Source: JAWQFO01 sp033436665 (lineage in GTDB: Bacteria; Pseudomonadota; Alphaproteobacteria; Rhodobacterales; Rhodobacteraceae). Taken from it: DNA of 64,000 nucleotides. The stretch is taken from positions 62,001 to 126,000 of the forward strand of contig NZ_JAWQFO010000002.1 in assembly GCF_033436665.1 (NCBI RefSeq), in the 5' to 3' direction. Position numbers and translations under genes: made by a program. Positions 35,258 to 44,894 of the stretch are shown here, one piece after another. Position 1 is the first letter of the stretch. Each line of letters starts with the position of its first letter. Below the pieces are notes generated by a model, which had not been told where the DNA came from, made no database searches, and saw nothing but the letters and a program-made list of their open reading frames with translations.

Positions 35258-36627
35258 ACCTGACCCGCGGGGTACCGCACGCGGGGCACGCTGTGGGTGG
35301 CGAGGAAGAAGCCGATGGTCAGCGGGCCGACACGACCCAGAAACATCACGATCATCACCAGTGTCCGGCCTAGCGCATCGAGCTCGGTCGTCGCGCCGCG
35401 CGACAGGCCCACGGTTCCGAAGGCCGAGCTGATCTCGAAGGCGAGGTCGAGAAACGCGCCGTCGTGCGAGATCGAGGTCAGGAAGATGCCGGTCAGTACC
35501 AGCAGCATCGACACGACCGTGAGCGCGAGCACCTTCATCACTTCTTCCATCTTCATGCTGCGTCCGAAGGCGTTGAGGCTCGTGTGACGCTTGAAGAAGG
35601 CGATCGTTGCTAGAAGAAGGACGATGCCCGTCGTGACCTTGATGCCGCCCGCCGTCGAGGTCGATCCACCGCCGATCAGCATCAGCGCCATTGTCATCAG
35701 CGTCGTGCTGTCGTGCATGCCCGAGGTGTTGAGCGTGTTGAACCCCGCCGTGCGCGGTGTCACGGCCTGAAACCAGCTGGCCCAGACCTTGTCGGCGGTC
35801 GAGCTCAACGCGCCGAGTGTTCCGGGGTTCTGCCACTCGAGGGCGGCGAACAGCACCCAAGCACCGAGGATGAGCGAGAGGGTTCCGGCCAGCGTGAGCT
35901 TGCTGTGCAGGGTAAGGCCGTGCCAGCCGCGGACCTGCCAGATATCGCCGACGACGACAAAGCCGATACCGCCGAGGATGAAGAGCAGCGGGACGACGAG
36001 GTTGACCACCGGATGGCCGACATAGCTCATCAGGCTGTCGTGAAAGAGCGCGAAACCGGCGTTGTTGAAGGCCGAGATCGAATGGAAAAGCGCGTGCCAG
36101 AGCCCCTGTCCCCAGCCGTACTCTGGCACGAACACGACCGAAAGCGCCAGCGCGCCCATGGCCTCGCAGGCGAGCGCCACCGCAAGGATCACCCGGATCA
36201 GCACCATCAGGTTGGCAATCGAGGTCTGGTTCACCTCCTCGCGCAGGATCAGGCGCTGCGGCATGCCGACGGGAATGCCGAGCGCCGACAGGACCAGCAC
36301 CGCAAAGGTCATCAGGCCCAGCCCGCCAAGCTGGATCAGCACCGCGATCACCGCCTGGCCGAAGTAGCTGAAGGTGCTGCCCGGATCGACGACGACAAGG
36401 CCTGTCACGGTCACCGCCGAGGTCGACATGAACAGCGCGTCCCAGAACGGGATCGGGCGCTGCAGTGATACCGGCAGCCACAGAAGGATCGCACCGACGA
36501 CAATGCAGCCGAGATATAGTAAGGCAAGCGTTGCCGGCGGTGGCAGCCGCCAGCCGCTTGGATCGCGCACCGAACGCGACCGCGCGCGGCTGCGCGCCCT
36601 GGGCATCGCGCGCGGGGCGCGCGGCAT
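35245..36627 (-). CDS. trkH: TrkH family potassium uptake protein
   Basis: A 460-residue K+ channel subunit with about ten hydrophobic segments and four re-entrant filter loops; the first reads STSAVTVTGLVVVD. About 25 Arg-rich residues precede TM1. It works with the TrkA gating protein encoded directly upstream: the trkA stop and trkH ATG share one base (TGATG), so the two are translationally coupled. Uptake supports osmotic and pH balance. Confidence 0.95.
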   Translation of the reverse strand: MPRAPRAMPRARSRARSRSVRDPSGWRLPPPATLALLYLGCIVVGAILLWLPVSLQRPIPFWDALFMSTSAVTVTGLVVVDPGSTFSYFGQAVIAVLIQLGGLGLMTFAVLVLSALGIPVGMPQRLILREEVNQTSIANLMVLIRVILAVALACEAMGALALSVVFVPEYGWGQGLWHALFHSISAFNNAGFALFHDSLMSYVGHPVVNLVVPLLFILGGIGFVVVGDIWQVRGWHGLTLHSKLTLAGTLSLILGAWVLFAALEWQNPGTLGALSSTADKVWASWFQAVTPRTAGFNTLNTSGMHDSTTLMTMALMLIGGGSTSTAGGIKVTTGIVLLLATIAFFKRHTSLNAFGRSMKMEEVMKVLALTVVSMLLVLTGIFLTSISHDGAFLDLAFEISSAFGTVGLSRGATTELDALGRTLVMIVMFLGRVGPLTIGFFLATHSVPRVRYPAGQVYLG

Positions 36628-37289
36628 CAGAGGCTGGCCGCGAAGTTGCGCAGGTCGTTGCGCTGGCCGAGCAGCAGCAACAGGTCGTTCTTCTGCAACG
36701 TGCAGTCCTGTCCGTCCCGCCCGAGGTACTCGGTCCCGCGCATCACGCCGACGCAGCGCAGGTTGAAGTCGTCGGTGTGTGGCAGGGCCGACAGCGGCTT
36801 GCCTTCGAGGCTTTCGGGAATGCGGAAATTCACCACGTGATAGCCGTTGCCGAGGCTCACGTAGTCACGCACCAGCGGGTTGTTGAGCACCTGCGCGACA
36901 TGCTGGCCGACCTCTTCCTCGGGGTGGATGATCCGGTCGACACCTAGCTTCGACAGGATACGGTGGTGGGTCTTGGTGCGCGCCTTGGCCCAGACCGTTT
37001 CGACGCCGATGAGCTTGAGGTTTATGGCCGCCAGGATGCTCGATTCGAGATCGTCCGCCATCGCGACGAGCGCGACGTCGCAGTCGCCCAGCCCCGCCTC
37101 GCGCAGGGCGAGGTCGTCGCGCGCATCCGCGATCATCGCCTGCGAGATACGGTCGGCAAGGTTGCTCACCACCGCCTCGTCGAGGTCGATGCCGATGACG
37201 TGGTTGCCGAAGCGCGACAGCTCGGTGGCGACGGTGGCGCCAAAATTGCCGAGGCCCACGACACCGAAAGTCCTGTTTTTCTGCGCCAT
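36627..37289 (-). CDS. trkA: Trk/Ktr potassium uptake regulatory subunit TrkA
   Basis: A 220-residue single RCK protein. RCK_N: the Rossmann motif GVVGLGNFGATVA at residues 9-21 binds NAD(H) or ATP, with acidic Asp35 ending strand 2. RCK_C follows (FRIPESLEGKPLSALP). The single-copy RCK length is that of KtrA rather than the tandem E. coli TrkA. ATG start. It gates the TrkH channel encoded immediately after it. Confidence 0.95.
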   Translation of the reverse strand: MAQKNRTFGVVGLGNFGATVATELSRFGNHVIGIDLDEAVVSNLADRISQAMIADARDDLALREAGLGDCDVALVAMADDLESSILAAINLKLIGVETVWAKARTKTHHRILSKLGVDRIIHPEEEVGQHVAQVLNNPLVRDYVSLGNGYHVVNFRIPESLEGKPLSALPHTDDFNLRCVGVMRGTEYLGRDGQDCTLQKNDLLLLLGQRNDLRNFAASL

Positions 37290-37322
37290 GGCCGCCTCCG
37301 GAAAGGGTTTCGTCCCGGCTGC

Positions 37323-38168
37323 TCAGTCCCGCCTTGGATCGGCCGGGTAGACGCCGAGGATTTCGATCATGGTAGTGAAGTACGCCAGTTCTTCCAGTGC
37401 CAGCGCGACGCCGCGATCGTCGGGGTGGCCCTCGATGTCGGCGTAGAACTGCGTCGCGGTGAACGACCCGCCGACCATGTAGCTTTCGAGCTTGGTCATG
37501 TTGATGCCGTTGGTCGCGAACCCGCCCATCGCCTTGTAGAGCGCGGCGGGAATGTTGCGCACTTCGAAGACGAAGCTGGTGATCATCCCGTGGTCGCCGC
37601 GCCGGCTGTGATCGGCCTCGGCGGACATCACCAGAAACCGCGTGGTGTTGTTGTCGTGATCCTCGATATGGCGGGCCAGCACGTCCAGTCCGTAGATCTC
37701 GGCGGCCAGCTCGCTGGCCAGCGCGGCAAGCGCCGGATCGGCGGCCTCGGCGACTTCGCGCGCGGCGCGCGCATTGTCCGAGCGCGTGACCCCGGTGATG
37801 CCGTTGGCGCGCAGGAAACTCGCGCATTGTGGCAGGATCACAGGATGCCCGTGCGCTTCGCGGACCTGCGCCAGCGTGGCACCGGGCAGGCCGAGAAGGT
37901 TGACGTGGACGCGCACGAAGGCCTCGTCGATGATGTGCAGCCCGCTTTTCGGCAGCAGCGAGTGCACGTCGGCCACGCGCCCGTAGGTGGAGTTCTCCAC
38001 CGCGATCATGCCGAGATCGGCCGCGCCGCTGCGCACGGCCTCGATCGCGTCCTCGAAGGTGGGGCAGGGCAGCGGCTCGTGTTCGGGCCGTGCCTCAACA
38101 CAGGCCTGGTGCGAATAGGCGCCCAGTTCGCCCTGGAATGCGATGCGGCGCGGCAGGTCGGTTGTCAT
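37323..38168 (-). CDS. pheA: Prephenate dehydratase
   Basis: A 281-residue monofunctional prephenate dehydratase: prephenate to phenylpyruvate, the phenylalanine branch. The dehydratase domain has GELGAYSHQA, IAVENSTYGRV and the catalytic NNTTRF (174-179). The C-terminal ACT domain begins near 195 and holds NMTKLESYMVGG, corresponding to the Phe-binding ESRP region. ATG 38168 has AAGGA seven bases upstream. There is no fused chorismate mutase. It is divergent from the cytochrome c gene. Confidence 0.96.
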   Translation of the reverse strand: MTTDLPRRIAFQGELGAYSHQACVEARPEHEPLPCPTFEDAIEAVRSGAADLGMIAVENSTYGRVADVHSLLPKSGLHIIDEAFVRVHVNLLGLPGATLAQVREAHGHPVILPQCASFLRANGITGVTRSDNARAAREVAEAADPALAALASELAAEIYGLDVLARHIEDHDNNTTRFLVMSAEADHSRRGDHGMITSFVFEVRNIPAALYKAMGGFATNGINMTKLESYMVGGSFTATQFYADIEGHPDDRGVALALEELAYFTTMIEILGVYPADPRRD

Positions 38169-38232
38169 CGGCGAGTCCTTGGATATGCTCGGGATATTCT
38201 CTCGGGGCGAGGGCGATTGGTCGCGGTAACTA

Positions 38233-38253
38233 CACCTTGCCACAGCCAAGGTG
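38233..38253. repeat. Inverted repeat in the pheA/cytochrome c divergent promoter region
   Basis: CACCTTG (38233-38239) and CAAGGTG (38247-38253) are perfect 7-base arms around a 7-base spacer, in the 129-base gap between the two divergent starts. It may be an operator; no regulator is assigned. Confidence 0.35.
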
Positions 38254-38297
38254 AAGCAATAGACAGCGCCAAAACCCATAGCAATGGACGACTACCG

Positions 38298-38801
38298 ATG
38301 TTCGACACGATGACCTTGACCAAAGTCGCGGCCGGCCTGTGCGGTGCGTGGCTGATCCTGCTTCTCGGAAAATGGGTCGCTGAAGAGACCTATCACGTCG
38401 CCGGGCACGGCGAGCAGGCGTATGTCATCGAGGTCGCCGAAGCCGAAGGTGGCGGCGAGGAAGAAGAGCAGGTCGATATCGCAGCCCTCGTGGCCGAAGC
38501 CGACGTGGACAAGGGTGCCACCGTGTTCCGCAAGTGCACGGCCTGCCACAAGCTGGACGGCAGCGACGGCGTCGGGCCGCATCTGAACGGCGTCGTGGGG
38601 CGCGACATCGCCTCGGTCGGCGGGTTCAGCTACTCGGGCGCGCTGCAGGAAAAGGAAGGGGCCTGGACGCCGGAAAACCTCAGCGGCTTCCTCGAAAAGC
38701 CCTCGTCCTGGGCCGCGGGAACCTCGATGGGCTTTGCCGGTCTCAACAAGGTTGAGGACCGGGCAAACGTGATCGCCTACCTCCAAAGCACCGGCGGCTG
38801 A
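38298..38801 (+). CDS. Membrane-anchored c-type cytochrome (c552/cy-like)
   Basis: A 167-residue protein. An uncleaved N-terminal anchor (residues 8-27) is followed by an acidic flexible linker (EVAEAEGGGEEEE) and a class I cytochrome c domain. Heme is attached at Cys80-x-x-Cys83-His84 (CTACH); Met144 in GTSMGF is the sixth ligand. The architecture matches Paracoccus c552 and Rhodobacter cy, membrane-bound electron carriers between the bc1 complex and terminal oxidases. A strong intrinsic terminator follows. Confidence 0.95.
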   Translation: MFDTMTLTKVAAGLCGAWLILLLGKWVAEETYHVAGHGEQAYVIEVAEAEGGGEEEEQVDIAALVAEADVDKGATVFRKCTACHKLDGSDGVGPHLNGVVGRDIASVGGFSYSGALQEKEGAWTPENLSGFLEKPSSWAAGTSMGFAGLNKVEDRANVIAYLQSTGG

Positions 38802-38823
38802 ACGTGCCGCGATACGGTATCCG

Positions 38824-38854
38824 GGCCGTCTGCCGAAGGGCAGGCGGCCTTTTT
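38824..38854 (+). terminator. Rho-independent terminator of the cytochrome c gene
   Basis: GGCCGTCTGCC (38824-38834), a GAAG loop and GGCAGGCGGCC (38839-38849) form an 11-bp stem with one G-T pair, followed at once by five T. It lies 22 bases after the stop. Confidence 0.92.
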
Positions 38855-38986
38855 CTTGTGCGCTCCCGAAATCGCGGCAGAACATAACATTTTCGCAACT
38901 TGTCACTTGGTGGCGCGAGCCGTTAGCTTACATCAACGCGCAGACGGACGGCGCCAAGACCGCCGCGATTGAGGAGGATCAGCCAG

Positions 38987-40960
38987 ATGCATGCAGCCCG
39001 CCCCCGTGCCATATCCCGCCAGTTCCGCGACGCGAATTTTCCGGCGCTGGCATTGGCCTGGCTGCTCGTCGGCCTGCTTATTGCGATGCCGGCACTGGCG
39101 CAGGACAGCGAGGAACCTGCGGAAGAGATCGTGCTCTCCGAAGGCTCGGGCGAAATCATCGAGAGCCATGGCTATTCCTATTACGGCGATCTGACCTATC
39201 CCGCCGATTACGAGCATTTCGACTACGTCAATCCCGATGCCCCGAAAGGCGGAGAGATCTCGCTATCCGCACTCGGCACCTTCGATTCCATGAACCCGTA
39301 TTCGCGAAAGGGCCGTGCCGGGGCGCTGTCGACTGTGATGTACGAAAGCCTTCTGGGCGAGGGCACGGGCAACATACTGGCGCCTGCGGATGTCTACGGC
39401 GAGGGCTACGGCCTTCTGGCCGAACGCCTGGAATACCCCGAAAGCAAGGACTGGGTGATCTTTCACATGCGGCCCGAAGCGCGGTTCTCGGACGGCACGC
39501 CGGTCACCGCCCATGACATCGCCTTCAGCCACAACCTGCTGCTCGACCAGGGGCTCGAATCCTACGCCAAGGCGGTGCGCAAGCGCATCCCGAAGGTCGA
39601 GGTGATCGACGATCACACGATCAAGTTCTGGTTCACACCCGGCATCTCGCGGCGCAGCCTGATCGACCAGGTCGGTGGTGTGCCGGCATGGTCGAAGAAA
39701 TGGTACGAGGAAAGCGGCGCGCGGCTCGACGAATCCCGGCTCGAGATCTCGCCGGGCTCCGGTCCTTACATGGTCGAAAGCGTCGATGTGAACCGCCGGA
39801 TCGTCTACAAGCGCAATCCCGACTACTGGGGCAAGGACCTGCCGTTCAACAAGGGCCGCAACAACTTCGATCGCATCCGGATCGAGTATTTCGGCGACGA
39901 GAACTCGGCCTTCGAAGCCTTCAAGGCCGGCGAGTACACCTTCCGGACCGAGGGCAACTCGCGCCAGTGGGCTACGGCTTACGAATTCCCCAAGGTCCAG
40001 CAGGGTCAGGTCATCAAAACTGAGCTTCCGGACGGGGCTCCGCCGACGCCGTCGGGCATCGTTTTCAACCTCGGCCGCGAGGCGCTGCAGGACAAGCGCG
40101 TGCGCGAGGCGATCGCGCTGGGGTTCAACTTCGAATGGACCAACGAGTCGCTGCAATTCGGTCTTTTCAAGCCGCGCGCCTCGTTCTCGCAGGATACCGA
40201 CCTGATGGCGACCGGGATGCCGGAAGGGCCGGAACTCGCCTTCCTGGAGTCCCTCGGCGATCTCGTGCCACCCGAATTGCTGACCGAGGAAGCGCGGATG
40301 CCGCATACCTCCGACCCCTCGCGGCTGCTTGATCGGCGCAACCGCCGCGCGGCCAAGCAGCTTTTCGAAGAGGCGGGCTGGACGGCGGGGTCCGACGGCC
40401 AGCTGCGCGATGCGAACGGCCAGACGATGCGCCTGACCTTCCTGCTGAACTCCGCCGGGTCTTCCACCCTTCGGGCCGTCGTGGAAAACTTCATCGCCAA
40501 CCTGCAGGCGATGGGCGTGGATGCCGTTCTGGATGCGGTGGACGCCAGCCAGTACACCCTGCGTGAGCGCGACCGCGATTACGACATGGTCTACGACGCC
40601 TATGCCGCCTTCCTCGGCACCGGCACCGGGCTTGCCCAACGGTACGGGTCGGAGGCGGCCAGTTACTCGCTCTTCAACCCCGCCGGCCTCGCAAGCCCGC
40701 TGGTCGACGCCATCATCGAGGCGTCGCTGCAGGCGGAAAGCAGCGAAGAGGAGCAGGCGACCTTGCGCGCGCTCGACCGGGCGCTGCGGCACGAATTCTT
40801 CATGATCCCGACCTGGTACAACGACAGTCACTGGGTCGCCTACTACGATCAGTACGAGCATCCCGAGGAACTGCCCGCGTTTGCGCTCGGAGAGCTGGAC
40901 TTCTGGTGGTACAACGAGGAAAAGGCCGAGGCGCTGCGGGCTTCGGGCGCGCTGCGGTAA
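38987..40960 (+). CDS. yejA: ABC transporter peptide-binding protein (YejA type)
   Basis: A 657-residue periplasmic binding protein of the oligopeptide/microcin C class. The signal peptide (LALAWLLVGLLIAMPALAQ) follows a positively charged start. Family text includes YPADYEHFDYVNPDAPKGG, DGTPVTAHDIAFS and RNPDYWGKDLPFNKG. ATG 38987 has GAGGAGG upstream. First gene of yejABEF; delivers peptides to YejB/YejE. The 185 bases before it hold the cytochrome terminator and presumably this operon's promoter, which I could not place with confidence. Confidence 0.92.
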   Translation: MHAARPRAISRQFRDANFPALALAWLLVGLLIAMPALAQDSEEPAEEIVLSEGSGEIIESHGYSYYGDLTYPADYEHFDYVNPDAPKGGEISLSALGTFDSMNPYSRKGRAGALSTVMYESLLGEGTGNILAPADVYGEGYGLLAERLEYPESKDWVIFHMRPEARFSDGTPVTAHDIAFSHNLLLDQGLESYAKAVRKRIPKVEVIDDHTIKFWFTPGISRRSLIDQVGGVPAWSKKWYEESGARLDESRLEISPGSGPYMVESVDVNRRIVYKRNPDYWGKDLPFNKGRNNFDRIRIEYFGDENSAFEAFKAGEYTFRTEGNSRQWATAYEFPKVQQGQVIKTELPDGAPPTPSGIVFNLGREALQDKRVREAIALGFNFEWTNESLQFGLFKPRASFSQDTDLMATGMPEGPELAFLESLGDLVPPELLTEEARMPHTSDPSRLLDRRNRRAAKQLFEEAGWTAGSDGQLRDANGQTMRLTFLLNSAGSSTLRAVVENFIANLQAMGVDAVLDAVDASQYTLRERDRDYDMVYDAYAAFLGTGTGLAQRYGSEAASYSLFNPAGLASPLVDAIIEASLQAESSEEEQATLRALDRALRHEFFMIPTWYNDSHWVAYYDQYEHPEELPAFALGELDFWWYNEEKAEALRASGALR

Positions 40961-40985
40961 GGTGCCAGGAAGGTAAAGACGGCCG

Positions 40986-42074
40986 ATGGGCGCCTACATT
41001 CTCCGACGACTGCTGCTGATCGTTCCGACGCTTCTGGGCATCATGCTGATCAACTTCGCGCTGGTGCAGTTCGTGCCCGGCGGCCCGGTCGAACAGGCCA
41101 TCGCGCGCCTGCAGGGCAGTGGCGACGTCTTCGAGGGCTTCGCCGGGGCCGGCAACGATGCGGGCAACAACCAGATGGCCGCGAACGAAAGCCAGTACGT
41201 CGGCGCGCGCGGCCTGCCGCCCGAATTCATCGAGGAGCTTGAGCGCGAGTTCGGCTTCGACAAGCCGCCCGTGGAACGCTTTTTCACGATGATGTGGAAC
41301 TACATGCGTTTCGATTTCGGCGAGAGCTACTTCCGCTCCATCGGCGTCATCGACCTGATCAAGGAGAAGCTGCCGGTTTCCATCACGCTCGGTCTCTGGT
41401 CGACACTGATCGCCTATCTGGTCTCGATCCCGCTCGGTGTACGAAAGGCGGTCAAGGACGGGACGAGCTTCGATACCTGGACCTCGGGCGTGATCATCGC
41501 GGCCTATGCCATCCCCGGCTTTCTCTTCGCCATCCTGCTGCTGGTGCTCTTTGCGGGCGGGTCCTACTGGCAGATCTTCCCGCTGCGCGGCCTCACCTCC
41601 GACAACTGGGATCAGTTGAGCCTTCTGGGCAAGATCGGCGACTACTTCTGGCACATCACCCTGCCGGTCGTCGCCTCGACGATCTCGGCCTTCGCCACGC
41701 TGACGCTGCTGACCAAGAACAGCTTTCTCGACGAGATCAAAAAGCAATATGTGATGACCGCCCGCGCCAAGGGCCTGTCGGAATCCCGCGTGCTTTATGG
41801 CCATGTCTTCCGCAACGCGATGCTGATCGTGATTGCGGGCTTCCCGGCGGTCTTCATCGGCGTCTTCTTCGGCGGGTCGCTGATCATCGAGACGATCTTT
41901 TCGCTCGACGGTCTCGGCCGGCTCGGCTTCGAGGCGGCCGTGGCGCGCGACTATCCAATTGTCTTCGGCACGCTCTTCATCTTCGGCCTCATCGGCCTGC
42001 TTGTCGGGATACTGTCGGACCTGATGTATGTCTTCGTCGATCCGCGCATCGACTTCGAAAAGCGGGAGGGCTGA
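40986..42074 (+). CDS. yejB: ABC transporter permease (YejB type)
   Basis: A 362-residue DppB-like permease with TM1 at the very start (LRRLLLIVPTLLGIMLINFA) and a long periplasmic loop carrying NNQMAANESQYVGARGLPPEF, distinctive of YejB. The core has five further helices and the EAA-like loop MTARAKGLSESRVLYGHVFRNA cut by family spacing. It pairs with YejE, whose ATG follows one base after this stop. Confidence 0.95.
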   Translation: MGAYILRRLLLIVPTLLGIMLINFALVQFVPGGPVEQAIARLQGSGDVFEGFAGAGNDAGNNQMAANESQYVGARGLPPEFIEELEREFGFDKPPVERFFTMMWNYMRFDFGESYFRSIGVIDLIKEKLPVSITLGLWSTLIAYLVSIPLGVRKAVKDGTSFDTWTSGVIIAAYAIPGFLFAILLLVLFAGGSYWQIFPLRGLTSDNWDQLSLLGKIGDYFWHITLPVVASTISAFATLTLLTKNSFLDEIKKQYVMTARAKGLSESRVLYGHVFRNAMLIVIAGFPAVFIGVFFGGSLIIETIFSLDGLGRLGFEAAVARDYPIVFGTLFIFGLIGLLVGILSDLMYVFVDPRIDFEKREG

Positions 42075-42075
42075 G

Positions 42076-43257
42076 ATGGCGCAGGTCGATCTTCGCCCCG
42101 AACGCATGCCCGGCCAGGACGCGCCGCCGCCGGTCACCGAACCGCCCAAGACATGGCTCTCGCCGCTCAACCAGCGGCGCTGGCGCAACTTCAAGCGCAA
42201 CCGACGCGCTTTCTGGTCGCTGTGGATCTTCGCCGTCCTTTTCGGGCTGTCGCTCTTTGCCGAGTTCATCGCCTACGACAAGCCGATCGTGGTGAACTAT
42301 CGCGGCGAGTACTATTTCCCGATCTGGAACTTTTACCCCGAGACCGAGTTCGGCGGCGATTTCCAGACCGAGGCCGTGTACCGCGACCCGGAGGTGAAGT
42401 GCCTCATCGAAAGCGGCGGGCTCGACATTTGTTTCGATGATCCCGAAGGTGTCATCGAGGATGCGCAGGACGGCGTGGTCGAAGGCGAAGCGATCGAGAA
42501 GGGCTGGGCGATCTGGCCGCTTATCCCCTATTCCTACAACACCGCCGTCGACCGGCCCGGCGCGGCCCCGCTGCCGCCCAACGGCCAGAACCTGCTTGGG
42601 ACCGACGGGACCAAGCGCGACGTGCTGGCCCGGGTGATCCACGGCTTCCGCCTGTCGATCCTCTTCACGCTGATGGTGACGGGCGCCTCGACGGTGATCG
42701 GCATCATCGCGGGCGCCGTGCAGGGCTTTTTCGGCGGCTGGCTCGACCTCGTGTTCCAGCGCATCATCGAGATCTGGTCCTCGACGCCTTCGCTATACGT
42801 CATCATCATCATGTTCGCGATCCTGGGGCGAAGTTTCTGGTTGCTCGTGATCCTGCTGGTGCTGTTTTCCTGGACCGGCCTTGTCGGTGTCGTGCGCGCC
42901 GAGTTCCTGCGCGCGCGCAACCTCGAATACGTCCGCGCGGCGCGGGCGCTGGGCGTCAGCAACATCACCATCATGTTCCGCCACATGCTGCCCAACGCGA
43001 TGGTTGCCACGCTGACCATGCTGCCCTTCATCATCACCGGCACGATCTCGTCGCTGGCGGTGCTCGACTTCCTCGGCTTCGGCCTGCCGTCCTCGGCCCC
43101 GTCGCTGGGCGAACTGACGCTGCAGGCCAAGCAGAACCTGCAGGCGCCCTGGCTTGCCTTTACCGCGTTTTTTACCTTCGCGATCATGCTGTCGCTGCTG
43201 GTCTTCATCTTCGAAGGCATCCGCGATGCCTTCGACCCCAGAAAGACCTTCTCATGA
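42076..43257 (+). CDS. yejE: ABC transporter permease (YejE type)
   Basis: A 393-residue DppC-like permease. A cytoplasmic head ends in LNQRRWRNFKRNRRAFWSL, then TM1, a periplasmic region of about 130 residues (YDKPIVVNYRGEYYFPIWNF) typical of YejE, then the five-helix core with LGTDGTKRDVLARVIHGFR and the EAA loop RAARALGVSNITIMFRHMLP. ATG 42076 gives the usual N-terminus. The stop overlaps the yejF start by 4 bases. Confidence 0.95.
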   Translation: MAQVDLRPERMPGQDAPPPVTEPPKTWLSPLNQRRWRNFKRNRRAFWSLWIFAVLFGLSLFAEFIAYDKPIVVNYRGEYYFPIWNFYPETEFGGDFQTEAVYRDPEVKCLIESGGLDICFDDPEGVIEDAQDGVVEGEAIEKGWAIWPLIPYSYNTAVDRPGAAPLPPNGQNLLGTDGTKRDVLARVIHGFRLSILFTLMVTGASTVIGIIAGAVQGFFGGWLDLVFQRIIEIWSSTPSLYVIIIMFAILGRSFWLLVILLVLFSWTGLVGVVRAEFLRARNLEYVRAARALGVSNITIMFRHMLPNAMVATLTMLPFIITGTISSLAVLDFLGFGLPSSAPSLGELTLQAKQNLQAPWLAFTAFFTFAIMLSLLVFIFEGIRDAFDPRKTFS

Positions 43258-44831
43258 GCCTGCTCGACGTGAAGGACCTCCACGTCCGCTTCCGGCAGGA
43301 CGGCGCGGTGACCCACGCGGTCAAGGGTGTGAGCTTTACCGTCGACCGCGGCGAGACCGTTGCGCTGGTCGGCGAAAGCGGCTCGGGGAAATCGGTGTCG
43401 GCGCTCTCCACGGTGTCGCTGCTCGGCGACAGTGCCGAGGTGTCGGGCTCAGTGACCTTCGACGGCCAGCAGATGATCGGCGCCAGCGAGAAGCTGCTGC
43501 GCGACGTGCGCGGCAACGACATCAGCTTCATCTTCCAGGAGCCGATGACCTCGCTGAACCCGCTGCACACCATCGAGAAGCAGCTGTCGGAAAGCCTCGC
43601 GCTGCACCAGGGCCTGACCGGGCAGGCGGCGCGGGACCGAATCCTCGAACTGCTCGACAAGGTCGGCATCCAGGACGCCGAGTCGCGCCTGACCAGCTAT
43701 CCGCACCAGCTTTCGGGTGGGCAGCGCCAGCGCGTGATGATCGCGATGGCACTGGCGAACAAACCCGACGTGCTGATCGCGGACGAGCCGACAACGGCGC
43801 TCGACGTGACGATCCAGGCGCAGATCCTCGACCTGCTGGGCGAGCTCAAGCAATCCGAGGGCATGGGGCTTTTGTTCATCACCCACGACCTCGGGATCGT
43901 GCGCCGCATCGCGGACCGGGTCTGCGTGATGCAGAAAGGCGAGATCGTCGAGACCGGACCGACCCACGAGATCTTCGACAACCCGCAGCACCCCTACACC
44001 CAGAAGCTGCTCAGCGCCGAGCCCTCGGGCCACCCCGAACCGGTCGCAAGCGACGCCGGGGTGATCGCCGAGACCCGTAACCTGCGGGTCTGGTTCCCGA
44101 TCCAGAAAGGTCTGTTGCGCCGGACGGTGGGCCACGTGAAGGCGGTCAACGACGCCACAATCGACGTGCGCGCCGGGGAGACGCTGGGCATCGTCGGGGA
44201 AAGCGGGTCGGGCAAGACCACGATGGCGCTGGCGATCATGCGGCTGATCTCGTCGGACGGCGAAATCCGCTTTCTTGATCAGGACGTGCGCAAGTGGTCC
44301 ACGCGTGAGTTGCGGCGCCGCCGGGCGGACATGCAGATCGTCTTCCAGGATCCGTTTGGATCGCTCTCGCCGCGCATGACATGCTTCCAGATCATTTCCG
44401 AGGGGCTCACCATCCACAAGGTCGACCCCGAGCGCGAGCCACGTGAGCTGGTGCGCGATGTCATGATCGAGGTCGGACTCGACCCGGCGACGATGGACCG
44501 CTACCCGCACGAGTTCTCGGGCGGCCAGCGTCAGCGCATCGCGATCGCGCGAGCGATGGTCCTGCGCCCGCGTCTGCTGGTACTGGACGAGCCGACCTCG
44601 GCGCTCGACATGACCGTGCAGGTGCAGATCGTCGACCTGCTGCGCCGCCTGCAGGAGAAATACGGGCTCGCCTATCTCTTCATCAGCCACGATCTCAAGG
44701 TTGTGCGGGCGATGTCGCACAAGGTCATCGTGATGAAGCGCGGCGATGTGGTCGAGTACGGTCCGGCCGATGCGCTCTACGAGAACCCGCGCACGGAGTA
44801 CACGCGCACGCTGCTCAAGGCTGCCACCTGA
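43254..44831 (+). CDS. yejF: ABC transporter dual ATP-binding protein (YejF type)
   Basis: A 525-residue fusion of two ABC ATPase domains, functionally OppD plus OppF. Both halves have Walker A GESGSGKS (first near 42, second near 317), a signature (LSGGQRQR and FSGGQRQR), Walker B with DEPT, and an H-loop (ITHDLG and ISHDLK). Each half ends with the Opp/Dpp C-terminal region containing NPQHPYT or NPRTEYT. Completes yejABEF. Confidence 0.96.
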   Translation: MSLLDVKDLHVRFRQDGAVTHAVKGVSFTVDRGETVALVGESGSGKSVSALSTVSLLGDSAEVSGSVTFDGQQMIGASEKLLRDVRGNDISFIFQEPMTSLNPLHTIEKQLSESLALHQGLTGQAARDRILELLDKVGIQDAESRLTSYPHQLSGGQRQRVMIAMALANKPDVLIADEPTTALDVTIQAQILDLLGELKQSEGMGLLFITHDLGIVRRIADRVCVMQKGEIVETGPTHEIFDNPQHPYTQKLLSAEPSGHPEPVASDAGVIAETRNLRVWFPIQKGLLRRTVGHVKAVNDATIDVRAGETLGIVGESGSGKTTMALAIMRLISSDGEIRFLDQDVRKWSTRELRRRRADMQIVFQDPFGSLSPRMTCFQIISEGLTIHKVDPEREPRELVRDVMIEVGLDPATMDRYPHEFSGGQRQRIAIARAMVLRPRLLVLDEPTSALDMTVQVQIVDLLRRLQEKYGLAYLFISHDLKVVRAMSHKVIVMKRGDVVEYGPADALYENPRTEYTRTLLKAAT

Positions 44832-44875
44832 GAGCAGTTGCCAACGCCCAGATTGGCGTGGTCATCGTGACAAGA

Positions 44876-44890
44876 TAAGTCTATACAATT
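44876..44890. promoter_or_regulatory. HutC-like operator overlapping the hutC -10
   Basis: TAAGTCTATACAATT contains, on the minus strand, the half-site TTGTATA shared with the sequence before hutI, and matches one arm of the known HutC palindrome. TATACA (44882-44887) could be the -10 with TGGTCA (44859-44864) as a weak -35; transcription would then begin at or just before the ATG at 44895. Autoregulation by HutC is inferred. Confidence 0.5.
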
Positions 44891-44894
44891 GGGC

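Noticed and set aside
44837..44862. Possible terminator after yejF (CCAACGCC ... GGCGTGG)
   Set aside because: The stem needs a bulge and has no T-run; the sequence is better explained as the hutC promoter region.
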